DNA from: CAZJHX01 sp964545715
GTDB taxonomy: Bacteria > Myxococcota_A > UBA9042 > GCA-2863065
Direction: 5' to 3'
DNA: 49,262 bases
Assembly (NCBI GenBank): GCA_964545715.1
Contig: CAZJHX010000078.1
Location: 1 to 49,262, forward strand
The first letter of the stretch is position 1. Every line of letters starts with the position of its first letter. Shown here in pieces: positions 33,826-41,909 of the stretch. The position numbers and the translations under genes were made by a program. The notes beneath the pieces were generated by a model that saw only the letters and a list, made by a program, of their open reading frames with translations, did not search any database and was not told where the DNA came from.

Positions 33826-35271
33826 TCAATGGCGCCGTCCCTGGCGTCGCAGTCGCTTGCAGGACCACTCATCGCCGTCCTTGCAGGCGCGTCGCAACAG
33901 GTTGAGGCCACGCTTCGGGTCTGTGCTGGTGCCTACGCCGTCCAACAACATGGCGCCGAACGATCCGCATGCCGGTGTGAACTTCCCTTCGCAGGCCTCG
34001 CCGTACAGTCGGGCAGCCCGGCCCTGGTCGGCGCGGACACCCACGCCCCTCTGGTACAGCATGCCCAGACTCGCGCAGCCGCGCGCGTCCGTCTTGCAGG
34101 CCCTCTCGAACAACGACGCGGCGCGTTTCGGGTCCCGCGAGACACCCTCGCCGTTGAGGTGCAGTGTGCCCAGATCGGCGCAGGCGCGCCCGAGCCCGCC
34201 GTCGCATGCCTGCGCATGGAAGCCGGCCGCCAGCTTGAAGCTCTGGACCACGCCGTGGCCCTGTTCGTATTTGAGGCCCACGTAGTAGCATGCGAAGCGG
34301 TCTCCGCCCGCGCAGGACTGCTTATACAGCGCCATCGCGCGGTTGCTATTGGCGGGCACGCCATGCCCGCGCTCGTAGAGCCAGCCCAGACTGCTGCAGG
34401 CCGTAACATCGCCGCTGTCGCAGGCCGCTTGGAATGCGCGGGCTGCCGCCGCGGGATCTCGGGTGACCCGCTGCCGGCTGGCGATGTCATCGAAGTCGAG
34501 CGGCAGGCCGTCATTTTGTCCGTACATGAACGAGTGGTGCGTGCAGGAGACGACATGTCCGCCGTCGCAGGCCCGCCGATGGTATTCGGCAGCGTCTTCC
34601 GTGTTCTTGCTGACCGCGACGCCCAACTCACACCAGTTGCCGAGCGTGTGACACGCGTGCGGCTCGCCGCCGGTGCACGCTTTCTGCATCAGGTCCACGG
34701 CGCGGTCCTCATCCTGGGGGGCACCTTTGCCCATCTGGACCAGGCGGCCGAGCTCGGTGCATCCGCGAAGCTCGCCGGCATCGCACGCCCGGACGTAAGC
34801 CGATGCCGCGGCCTTGGCGTCGGCGCTGACCCCGACCGCGAGCACCTGGAGGCGGCCCAGGGCGACACACGCGCGCTGCAGGCCCAGCGAGCACCCCCTG
34901 CGAAAGGCTGTCGCCCCCGCCGCCGGATCCGAGGCCATGCGACTCGGTCTGCCATCAGGCTGTTGCTGAGTGTTTGCCCAGCCAAGCGCCAGGCATGCGG
35001 CAGCTTGGCCGGCCTCGCAATGCGGTCGCATCGCCTTGATGGCAGCTTCGAACGAGGTGCCGTCCCTTGCGTACCAACCCTTGTATGAGCACGCCAGCTT
35101 TGCGCCCGACTTACACGCCGCCTGGTATAGCCGGACGGTCTCGGTGCCGGGCAGAGCTACGCCCTGACGCAGATTCAGCTCCAGCGCACGAATCAATTCG
35201 GCGGGCGCCTGTGGTGGGGCCGCCGGTATGAAAGCCAGCACTAAAACCGCGCCGCAGAGAGTTGCAGTCAT
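33826..35271 (-). CDS. Exported Sel1-repeat protein, Cys-rich
   Basis: Exported 481-residue protein with a signal peptide and about ten Sel1-like helical repeats. Many repeats contain a Cys pair seven to eight residues apart (A-C-x-x-G-x-x-x-A-C-x-x-L-G), the pattern of Hcp-type Cys-rich Sel1 proteins in which each repeat is locked by a disulfide. Sel1 repeats act as protein-binding scaffolds. Here the dependence on disulfides fits with the many thioredoxin-like proteins nearby. It precedes the protease gene by 11 bases. Start ATG 35271 is the first Met and gives a good signal peptide; it is divergent from the LPP20-like gene. Confidence 0.88.
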   Translation of the reverse strand: MTATLCGAVLVLAFIPAAPPQAPAELIRALELNLRQGVALPGTETVRLYQAACKSGAKLACSYKGWYARDGTSFEAAIKAMRPHCEAGQAAACLALGWANTQQQPDGRPSRMASDPAAGATAFRRGCSLGLQRACVALGRLQVLAVGVSADAKAAASAYVRACDAGELRGCTELGRLVQMGKGAPQDEDRAVDLMQKACTGGEPHACHTLGNWCELGVAVSKNTEDAAEYHRRACDGGHVVSCTHHSFMYGQNDGLPLDFDDIASRQRVTRDPAAAARAFQAACDSGDVTACSSLGWLYERGHGVPANSNRAMALYKQSCAGGDRFACYYVGLKYEQGHGVVQSFKLAAGFHAQACDGGLGRACADLGTLHLNGEGVSRDPKRAASLFERACKTDARGCASLGMLYQRGVGVRADQGRAARLYGEACEGKFTPACGSFGAMLLDGVGTSTDPKRGLNLLRRACKDGDEWSCKRLRRQGRRH

Positions 35272-35404
35272 CGCGGAGTCTCCGAGTCGTCAGACCCGCA
35301 GACTAGCATTTCATCGTGCTGTTGCGGGTTTGTGCGCAGCTTTGTTAAGCTCGCTGCCATACTTCGGGCATATGAGCGGTGAGACAACACCGCTGGGAGC
35401 AGGG

Positions 35405-35947
35405 ATGGCATTCTTTAGCGCAAAACGGTTCTTCGTGATCATGCTGGCACTGGTCTTTGTCGGCGCATGCGGTGGCAGTCAGATCGCCGCCGGTGGTGAC
35501 GAAGATGGGCCCGAGTGGTACGACAATCCGCCCAAGGGGTGCGGCACGGCCAGCTCCAAGCATCGCGGCATTCGCGAGTTGACGCGCAAGGCGGCCACGC
35601 AGTCCGCCCGCGCCAACCTGGCGGCGTCCCTCAAGACTATCGTCCAGGACATGTTGAAGCGGTATATGCGTGCCGGTCAGGTCGACGACAAAGACTTCAA
35701 CGAGGAGGACCAGCGGTCCGCCACGCGTACTGTCGTGGATCAGACCATGGTCGGCACGCGCGTCGTCAAAACAAAGATGCGGGCCGGCGAGATGTTCGCG
35801 CTGGTCTGCCTGGATCCGGAGACATTCGGTGACGCCTTCGAGCGCATGAACAAGCTGAATCAGGCCCAGCGGCAGGCCCTCAAGGCCCGTGCGGAGACCG
35901 AATTCAAAGAGCTCGACCGCCAGGTGCAGACCCTCAAAGGGCGCTGA
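35405..35947 (+). CDS. LPP20-family lipoprotein
   Basis: Small lipoprotein of 180 residues; the signal peptide ends F-V-G-A-C. The domain resembles the LPP20 family, with P-E-W-Y-D-N-P-P near the start, G-x-A-S-x-x-x-x-x-x-R-E-x-x-R-x-A-A, and a helix ending in a strand of the type V-x-T-x-M-x-x-G-E-M-F-A-L-V. LPP20-type proteins are outer-membrane lipoproteins linked to the cell surface and motility in other bacteria. The C-terminal 45 residues are a charged helix. ATG 35405 has GGGAG five bases upstream. Its stop overlaps the next gene by one base (TGATG). The intergenic region 35272-35404 should hold two divergent promoters, none of which I could resolve. Confidence 0.8.
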   Translation: MAFFSAKRFFVIMLALVFVGACGGSQIAAGGDEDGPEWYDNPPKGCGTASSKHRGIRELTRKAATQSARANLAASLKTIVQDMLKRYMRAGQVDDKDFNEEDQRSATRTVVDQTMVGTRVVKTKMRAGEMFALVCLDPETFGDAFERMNKLNQAQRQALKARAETEFKELDRQVQTLKGR

Positions 35948-36975
35948 TGCTCGAGCGCCGGACATGGCTGTGCGGCGCGATCTTCTTGCTGGCGCTGGCG
36001 GCCGAGACCGGGCTCGCGGAGCCGCCGGATACATCTCTGAAAGCTGCTGCCGATGCGTGGAAACGCGGACCCGGTGAGTTGCCGCCAGACGTGCTGACCG
36101 TGCGCACGGGGTGGCCGAGCGCGCTGCCCGATGACGCGCCAAAGCCGGGTAGGTGGCCGGTTCCCACGGCTGAGCAGCCCGAGATCGTCTACTATTCGCT
36201 GACCGGACGTATCCTGTCTCGGCGCTTTCACGTCGACAGCCAGGCGCTGTTGCCGGAGGTGGTCAGCCGTCTGCTGCCGACGACCGGTGGCGCGACGCCC
36301 TGTGGCGGCGATCTGCACTGTCGGCGTGCCAGCGGTCCCCGAGGCACGCCGCTGGAGTTTGCCTTCTGGCTGGCCCTTCTGGATCGGTTCAGCGACGGGA
36401 TCGCAGAGCGGGAGGAGGTCGTGACGCGGCGCGGAATCGGACTGACTGCGCACAAGGTTCACGGTGGGTTGCGTAACGCGCAGCGCGCAACCAAGGCACG
36501 CGCAGGCGCAGACCAACGGATGGCAACGCGCGAGCTGATGACGTTTCGCGTGAACCCGCGCACGGTCTGTGCCAGCCAGGTGCGCCAGTACGTGGCCAGG
36601 ACCGTGACCGGGGCCAACGCCGCAGACAACGCCGCCCGCGAGGTCCGAGCACGGAGCGGCGTGCCCGACGACTGGCGGCTGCGCGCGTCGCTGGGCATCG
36701 AATACGACGGCAACGGTCTGGTGACCTTCGACCTTGTCGGGCGCCACGTAGACGGGGCGCCCCGCTACACCATGAGAGCGCTGCTGACGCTGGACGTGGA
36801 TGCACGCGTCGAGGGCGGGCAGACGTCGGCCATCGCCCTGAAGTGCACTGCGGATGTACCGATCTTTGCGCGGGATGTGCGTCGCGCGCGCGTGCGAGCC
36901 GTCATGCGCGACAACGGGGTCCCGGACGTGGGGGTTACGCTGCCGCTTCCGCCGCCCCGCGGCCCCGTGCCCTGA
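35947..36975 (+). CDS. Secreted protein of unknown function
   Basis: Not recognised. It has a signal peptide (M-L-E-R-R-T-W, hydrophobic core, cleavage after L-A-E region) and 320 further residues. A Cys pair lies near C-G-G-D-L-H-C; two more Cys are further on, at T-V-C-A and L-K-C-T. Strand-rich blocks near residues 225-300 suggest a small beta domain. It is co-translated with the upstream LPP20-like gene (one-base overlap), so the two products probably act together at the envelope. It ends directly against the convergent next gene with no gap. Confidence 0.7.
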   Translation: MLERRTWLCGAIFLLALAAETGLAEPPDTSLKAAADAWKRGPGELPPDVLTVRTGWPSALPDDAPKPGRWPVPTAEQPEIVYYSLTGRILSRRFHVDSQALLPEVVSRLLPTTGGATPCGGDLHCRRASGPRGTPLEFAFWLALLDRFSDGIAEREEVVTRRGIGLTAHKVHGGLRNAQRATKARAGADQRMATRELMTFRVNPRTVCASQVRQYVARTVTGANAADNAAREVRARSGVPDDWRLRASLGIEYDGNGLVTFDLVGRHVDGAPRYTMRALLTLDVDARVEGGQTSAIALKCTADVPIFARDVRRARVRAVMRDNGVPDVGVTLPLPPPRGPVP

Positions 36976-37866
36976 CTATTTCAGCTGGCATTTGGCGGCC
37001 GCGGGCTGCCCGTCTTTGACCACGCCCGCGGCCAGCGCCTCGGTCAGCTGCTTCCCGGCGCGCACGCCGGCCGTCTTCAATGCGCCCGCCTCTGAGTAGG
37101 CGCCCCCCTTCGTCTCACCCACATGGTGAGCGGCCAGCGCCTTCCGATCAGCGGAGTCGAACCACTCGTAGGAGGCGTTGCCGTAGGCATAGTACTCCCC
37201 TTGGTACTCCGCCTCGAAGCGGCTGTTCAGCTTGACCTGGAGGATATAGGCGGCCCCTGCCTCCAGCGCGCCGTTGAAGTCGCCCGGCTTCAGGTCGTTG
37301 GAGGTGAGGGCGAGGCCCCCGGTCTTTGCGGCGGCGCGCACAGACGCTACGAAGCCGGGCGGGCACGTCCACGGACACTTGCCCGTCGGGCAGTCGGTCT
37401 GGCAGGTGACGGCCAGCGCGGTCTTGCCTAGCGCCTGCCGCTTGAGACGCGCTGACTCGCCCGGCGGCACAGCGATGCGGACCCACGCCGCCGTGCCGCC
37501 CCGGCCTGCTTTTACCTGGCGCTTCACGACCTTGGCGCCGCGCACCGTGATCGGGACGCCGCACAGCTTGACGCGGGCGGAGACGCTCTCCGATGCGCCC
37601 GAGTCGTCAGCCTGCTGCAGAGCGACGAACTCGGATTGGACATTGACGCCCAACTCTGACGCGAACGCCGCCAGCGCATTGGCGGTCGCGATTCCGACCG
37701 CCTCACCGGCGGGGGCCTTGCAGGCGGCACCGACAAACGTGTTCGAAGGTCCACGCGCCTCCGGACGCGCCCAGCGCGGGATCTCCCGCTCACATACCGA
37801 CAGCACCGGTCCGCACGCTGTGGCGGTCAGGACCAGCACCAGAAGGCCACCATGTCGTCTCATCAT
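36976..37866 (-). CDS. LPP20-like lipoprotein, second copy
   Basis: Lipoprotein of 296 residues with lipobox L-T-A-T-A-C. The first 150 residues resemble the LPP20 fold of the gene at 35405: I-P-R-W-A, F-V-G-A-A, a helix A-T-A-N-A-L-A-A-F, and a late V-x-x-x-x-V-x-x-G-x-x-x-A-W-V-R-I-A. The middle has a Cys cluster, C-Q-T-D-C-P-T-G-K-C-P-W-T-C. It lies 12 bases downstream of the trypsin-like pseudoprotease gene and may be co-transcribed. TAACCT lies six bases before ATG 37866, so a separate leaderless promoter is possible. Confidence 0.7.
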   Translation of the reverse strand: MMRRHGGLLVLVLTATACGPVLSVCEREIPRWARPEARGPSNTFVGAACKAPAGEAVGIATANALAAFASELGVNVQSEFVALQQADDSGASESVSARVKLCGVPITVRGAKVVKRQVKAGRGGTAAWVRIAVPPGESARLKRQALGKTALAVTCQTDCPTGKCPWTCPPGFVASVRAAAKTGGLALTSNDLKPGDFNGALEAGAAYILQVKLNSRFEAEYQGEYYAYGNASYEWFDSADRKALAAHHVGETKGGAYSEAGALKTAGVRAGKQLTEALAAGVVKDGQPAAAKCQLK

Positions 37867-37878
37867 GCGGCTAGGTTA

Positions 37879-38742
37879 TCAACGCCGCTTCCGCGGCGAC
37901 AAGCCCCCCGCTCGTCCTTTGACGGCATCGAGCAGCCGCGCCCGCTGAAACCGCCGGATGGGCCGCTGGAGGTCATCGCGCAGTCGCGGTCGTCTCGTCG
38001 CGCTGATGTCCTGCAGCGCGGGCTCGGTCAGGTCGACGACCGGTAGGCCGTCGGGTCCGACAGCCGCGGGCGCAGCGGGGCGCTCGAGGACGTCGTGTTG
38101 TCGCAGCACCGCTCGGACGTGGTCCACGGGAACCGCGGTCCGCACAGTTGATCGCGCGCGTTTTGTGCCGAGCGTTATGAGTCCGGCCAGTGTGCCCTTG
38201 GAGGTGATCAGCGGGCCGCCGCCGAAGCCGATATCGACCGGCTTCGAGAGGGTCAGCGCGCCGTCACGCGCCGTGGTCGTGCGAAGGGTGGCGGACCACA
38301 CCCCCTGGTCCTCCGGGTGTCCCACCGCGAGAACGCTGTGTCCGGCAGGCTGCACCTGAGCCAGCGGCAGAGACGTGCCGCCCTTCGCGCGTTCGACGCG
38401 CAGAAGTGCGATGTGCCTTGCGTGGTCGACGGCCACAACCCGGGCCTCGACCGCGCCGCGCAGGTCATCCTCAAACGAGTGGGTGAGCTTGCGCGGCATG
38501 AAGAACACGTACACGTGGTCGGGGCGCTCCTTTCCCGGTTGCACCAGGTGCGCGCACGTGACGATGTGCCCCTGAGGCGACACCAGCGTACCGGCGCCGA
38601 AGCCGCTCGATCGCGTGCCGAAGACCGCCACCCCGACGACGCTCGGCCCTGCTCGCTCGAACAGAGCTGTCGCGCTCGCCCCCTCGGGCGGAGGTGTCGC
38701 GTTTGTCCCCGTCGCGATAATCAACAGCGCCAAGAAGTTCAT
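37879..38742 (-). CDS. Trypsin-like protein with lost active site
   Basis: Exported 287-residue protein with the overall trypsin/HtrA-like fold, similar to the active protease at 32819. The His is kept (H65 in V-T-C-A-H-L-V). The Asp position reads H110 (H-I-A-L-L-R instead of D-L-A-L-L), and the Ser position reads G174 (G-F-G-G-G-P instead of G-N-S-G-G-P). It should therefore be inactive as a protease and may bind peptides or regulate the active paralog. The C-terminal 60 residues are basic. ATG 38742 follows GGAGG at four bases, giving a short N-terminal hydrophobic segment. The frame continues upstream but would overlap the divergent PEGA-DsbA gene. Confidence 0.83.
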   Translation of the reverse strand: MNFLALLIIATGTNATPPPEGASATALFERAGPSVVGVAVFGTRSSGFGAGTLVSPQGHIVTCAHLVQPGKERPDHVYVFFMPRKLTHSFEDDLRGAVEARVVAVDHARHIALLRVERAKGGTSLPLAQVQPAGHSVLAVGHPEDQGVWSATLRTTTARDGALTLSKPVDIGFGGGPLITSKGTLAGLITLGTKRARSTVRTAVPVDHVRAVLRQHDVLERPAAPAAVGPDGLPVVDLTEPALQDISATRRPRLRDDLQRPIRRFQRARLLDAVKGRAGGLSPRKRR

Positions 38743-38851
38743 GCCCCCTCCGGGGTTGACTGTATCGCAGCCCCGCACGGATGCGCACCCGTTTGACTGC
38801 CTCGCACGCCGCGACCTACTCTCGACGGCGGTGCCAACCCCGCGAGGACAT

Positions 38852-40090
38852 GTGAAACGTACGCTGCTCGGGCTCCTGATCGTGTGTGTTGCGCTGCCGA
38901 TGCGCGCCGGCGCAGCGGAAGGCACGCTTGTCATCGAGACCGATCCGTCCGGGTTGGAGGTGCTGATCGACGGGCGCTCTGCCGGCACGAGCCCAGTCGA
39001 GGTGCATGTGGAGGCCGGGGCGCACGAGGTCGTTGTCCGCGATCGCTGCCACGCCGAGCTCACGCGCCGCCTGGACGTATTGGCGGGCGCCCGCGTGAAC
39101 CAATGGCTGAGTCCGCGGCCGCGCACGGCGCGCTTGGCTGTGCATGTTATCGGCGCCGACAGCCGCCCTGTGCGCGCTGAGCTTTTCGTCGATGAGTTGA
39201 ACATCGGCCGCTCAGGCGGGGTCAGCCTGGTCCCCGTGTGTGCGTCGCGGCTGCGTGCGGTCGAGGGCAAGCGAAAGGCTGCGCGGGTGCTGTCACTGAA
39301 GCCCGACGCGGAAGCGCGCATGACTATCGCGCTGGGTCGCCCGGTCGGCGACGTGACGCTGCCCGACGTCGACAAGCGCGATCTGGACTCTGATGAGCTG
39401 CGCATCCTTGCCCAGGCGCTGGACGAGCAAGCCGACGCGTGCGGCGGGTCCGGCAGCCTGCTCGATGCCTTGAAGGTCAAGGGTGCCTGTAGCCAGGCCA
39501 GGCGCGTGGCGGCGTACGGCGTGACTCTGGCCGGGCACGGCCTGAACCACCGCCAGATCAGCGACGCGCTGGAGGAGCGCGCCCGTCGCCTGTCGCGTCG
39601 CCACGACTTCACGCTGGAGAACCGCCCGAGCCACGGACCAGCGGATGCATCGGTCGTCGTCGTGGAGTACTACGACTACGAGTGCGGCTACTGCCGAAAG
39701 GCGGCGAAGCAGGTACCGGCCATCATCAGAGGGCGCCCGGTGCGCGTCGTCTACAAGCAGTTCCCACTGCCGTTTCACCAAATGGCGGTCCCGGCAGCCG
39801 TAGCGGTGCTGGCTGCCCACGAACAGGGCAGGTTCGATTCGGTCCACGAGGCCCTGTTGGAACACGGTGATCAACTCACCGAGCCCCTGATCGAGCGGCT
39901 GCTCGCGGACGCCGGAGTCAATATGAAGCGCCACCGCGCCGCCCGCGCCGCCGCCATCCGACAGCTGGAGGCGGACAAGCAGGAGGCGACCCGAGCGGGC
40001 CTGGACGGCACGCCGACGTTCTACGTCAACGGCGCGGAGTGTACGCTGGACGAGCTGGACGAAATGATCACCGCGGAGCTGGCAAAGTGA
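38852..40090 (+). CDS. PEGA-DsbA fusion (thiol oxidoreductase)
   Basis: Exported 412-residue protein. A signal peptide (about 1-22) precedes a PEGA domain (about 24-72: T-L-V-I-E-T-D-P-S-G-L-E-V, then G-A-H-E-V). A beta region that looks like a second degenerate PEGA follows. After a helical segment with a Cys pair comes a DsbA/thioredoxin-4 domain (about 262-412) with the active site C278-G-Y-C281 in V-E-Y-Y-D-Y-E-C and the cis-Pro in G-T-P-T-F-Y-V-N-G. It probably oxidises or isomerises disulfides in the periplasm while held at the envelope. GTG 38852 follows GAGG at four to five bases. It overlaps the next thioredoxin-PEGA gene by four bases, so the two are coupled. Confidence 0.88.
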   Translation: MKRTLLGLLIVCVALPMRAGAAEGTLVIETDPSGLEVLIDGRSAGTSPVEVHVEAGAHEVVVRDRCHAELTRRLDVLAGARVNQWLSPRPRTARLAVHVIGADSRPVRAELFVDELNIGRSGGVSLVPVCASRLRAVEGKRKAARVLSLKPDAEARMTIALGRPVGDVTLPDVDKRDLDSDELRILAQALDEQADACGGSGSLLDALKVKGACSQARRVAAYGVTLAGHGLNHRQISDALEERARRLSRRHDFTLENRPSHGPADASVVVVEYYDYECGYCRKAAKQVPAIIRGRPVRVVYKQFPLPFHQMAVPAAVAVLAAHEQGRFDSVHEALLEHGDQLTEPLIERLLADAGVNMKRHRAARAAAIRQLEADKQEATRAGLDGTPTFYVNGAECTLDELDEMITAELAK

Positions 40091-41907
40091 GTCGCTCTGC
40101 GCTGTGGACTCTGGTGTGCGCACTGGTAGCGCTCAGCCGAGTATCGCATGCTCAGCCACAAGGGCGTGTTGACGTTGACGCGCTTCTGGCGCGGACAGCG
40201 GTAAAGTTGCTGGCCGTCGAGTTCTACTCGACGGACTGCAAGCCCTGCATGAAGGCCGTCCCACAGTGGAAGGCGCTGCACGAAAAGTACCGCGCGCAGG
40301 GGCTACGCTTGGTGGTGGTCAAGGTCACCGATCCGGATGCCCCGCGGTGCGCCGTTCTGCCGCTCCAGTGGGCGCCCGACCAAGAGGTGTGCGACTACGG
40401 CCCGGTTCAAGAGCAGTTTGGCGTCACCGGGCTGCCGGAAGCGTTCTTGTGGTCGTGGCAGGGCCGAACGCTCATCCGGCACGGGCTTCACGTCGACGCC
40501 GTGGAGAAGGCTGTGCAACGATATCTTGCCGGCGCGCCGCGCGTTGTCGTGGACGCCTTTGGTCGCAATGGGCGCAAGGACTCGACGTTGCAGCGACACG
40601 TAGAGGATGCGCTGAGTACACGCGGCAAGATCACGGTCGTGGCCGACAAGCCGACCCGTGCGACGATGCGCGCCCATCGCAAAGAGACCAGCAACCCGAC
40701 CTTCGAGGACGACAAGCGCTGTCAGCTCGGGCGGGCGCTGCCTCCGAACTCCTTGCTGGAGGCGCGGGTCGGCCGGACACGGCGCAAGCTGCACTTGCGC
40801 ATGTTCTCGCTGGAACGCCAGTGCCTGCCCGTCTCCGCCTCCGTTGTCTGGACGTCCGCGCATCCGGAGCGGTCGGCGGCTGCGGCCGTGGATGCGCTGC
40901 TCGCGAAGTTGCGCGAACGCGCGTCGTTTGGCGCGTCGTCGATCACCCAAAAGCGCCCGATCCAACCAGCCGAGACCGACATCGGCCAGCCTGCCGCCGA
41001 CTGGAGCCCCACGCCGGCTGGCCCGTCCGTCGTCGTACGCTTTGAGTCGCGGCCTCCGGGGGCTATGGTCGTAGTGGACGGCAACGCGCTGTGCCCGGCC
41101 ACCCCATGTTCAAAAGCCGTCGGTGTGGGTAGTCACGTGGTTCAGATGAGTCGCCAAGGACACGTCGTTCGCGAAGAGCGCGTCGCGGTCCGCAAGGGTA
41201 CCCCCATCGTGTGGAAGCTGACACCGGACTCGGGCACCCTTAGCATCACCAGTACCCCGGCGGGTCTACCCGTCCTGATAAACGGCAAGCGCACGGGCGT
41301 GACCCCGCTCAAGCGACACACCCTGGGGCCCGGCAGGTATGAGGTGCTGGTCCGCGATCGTTGCTACTATGACAGTGGCAAGCGTGGGCTGCTGGTCGAA
41401 CGCGGCAAGCATCGGTCAGTTGACCTCAAGCCGCTCACGCGTCCTGCTGGCCTCACCGTCAAGGCTAGAGACGCCAAGGGAAATGACTTGGTTGCGGACG
41501 TGCTGGTCGACGGCCAGAAGCTCGGGCAGACACCCGGTACATTTCAGGTGTCGGTGTGCGCGGGGCAGCTCCAGATCCACGGTCGCGGGATGAAGACCTG
41601 GTCGAAACGGCTCGAGCTCGTTGAGAAGCGCACAACCACTTTTTCCGCCACGCTACGAGCTCGCCGCGCGGTATGTGGTGACAACATGTGCAGCGGCCTC
41701 GAGAATTGCGGAAACTGCCCGGGTGACTGCCCGTGTTCCGGAAAATGCAGACGGCTCAGGAGCAGATACGCGTGCGTGGGCGACCACCACTGCAGTCGGC
41801 GCCATGGCGAGAACTGCAAAAACAGCCCGGCTGACTGCCGGTGCACCGGCGGGAAAGTGTGCATGCCAAATGGCCGCTGCGACTCGGCCGAGGTGCCGGA
41901 TTTCTAG
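40087..41907 (+). CDS. Thioredoxin-PEGA protein B, variant DCKPC site
   Basis: Second paralog, 606 residues, with the same order as protein A: signal peptide, TlpA-like domain, TolB/FlgO-like domain, then three PEGA-like domains (about 305-515). The active site reads S-T-D-C51-K-P-C54: the usual Trp before the first Cys is Asp, which could alter the redox potential or make it a scaffold. The extra pair is C88/C102. The C-terminus carries a Cys-rich module of the C-G-D-x-x-C-S-G-L-E-N-C type, found in other secreted myxobacterial proteins, instead of membrane segments. Start is GTG 40087, overlapping the PEGA-DsbA stop (GTGA). It converges with the caspase gene at two bases. Confidence 0.85.
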   Translation: MSRSALWTLVCALVALSRVSHAQPQGRVDVDALLARTAVKLLAVEFYSTDCKPCMKAVPQWKALHEKYRAQGLRLVVVKVTDPDAPRCAVLPLQWAPDQEVCDYGPVQEQFGVTGLPEAFLWSWQGRTLIRHGLHVDAVEKAVQRYLAGAPRVVVDAFGRNGRKDSTLQRHVEDALSTRGKITVVADKPTRATMRAHRKETSNPTFEDDKRCQLGRALPPNSLLEARVGRTRRKLHLRMFSLERQCLPVSASVVWTSAHPERSAAAAVDALLAKLRERASFGASSITQKRPIQPAETDIGQPAADWSPTPAGPSVVVRFESRPPGAMVVVDGNALCPATPCSKAVGVGSHVVQMSRQGHVVREERVAVRKGTPIVWKLTPDSGTLSITSTPAGLPVLINGKRTGVTPLKRHTLGPGRYEVLVRDRCYYDSGKRGLLVERGKHRSVDLKPLTRPAGLTVKARDAKGNDLVADVLVDGQKLGQTPGTFQVSVCAGQLQIHGRGMKTWSKRLELVEKRTTTFSATLRARRAVCGDNMCSGLENCGNCPGDCPCSGKCRRLRSRYACVGDHHCSRRHGENCKNSPADCRCTGGKVCMPNGRCDSAEVPDF

Positions 41908-41909
41908 CG

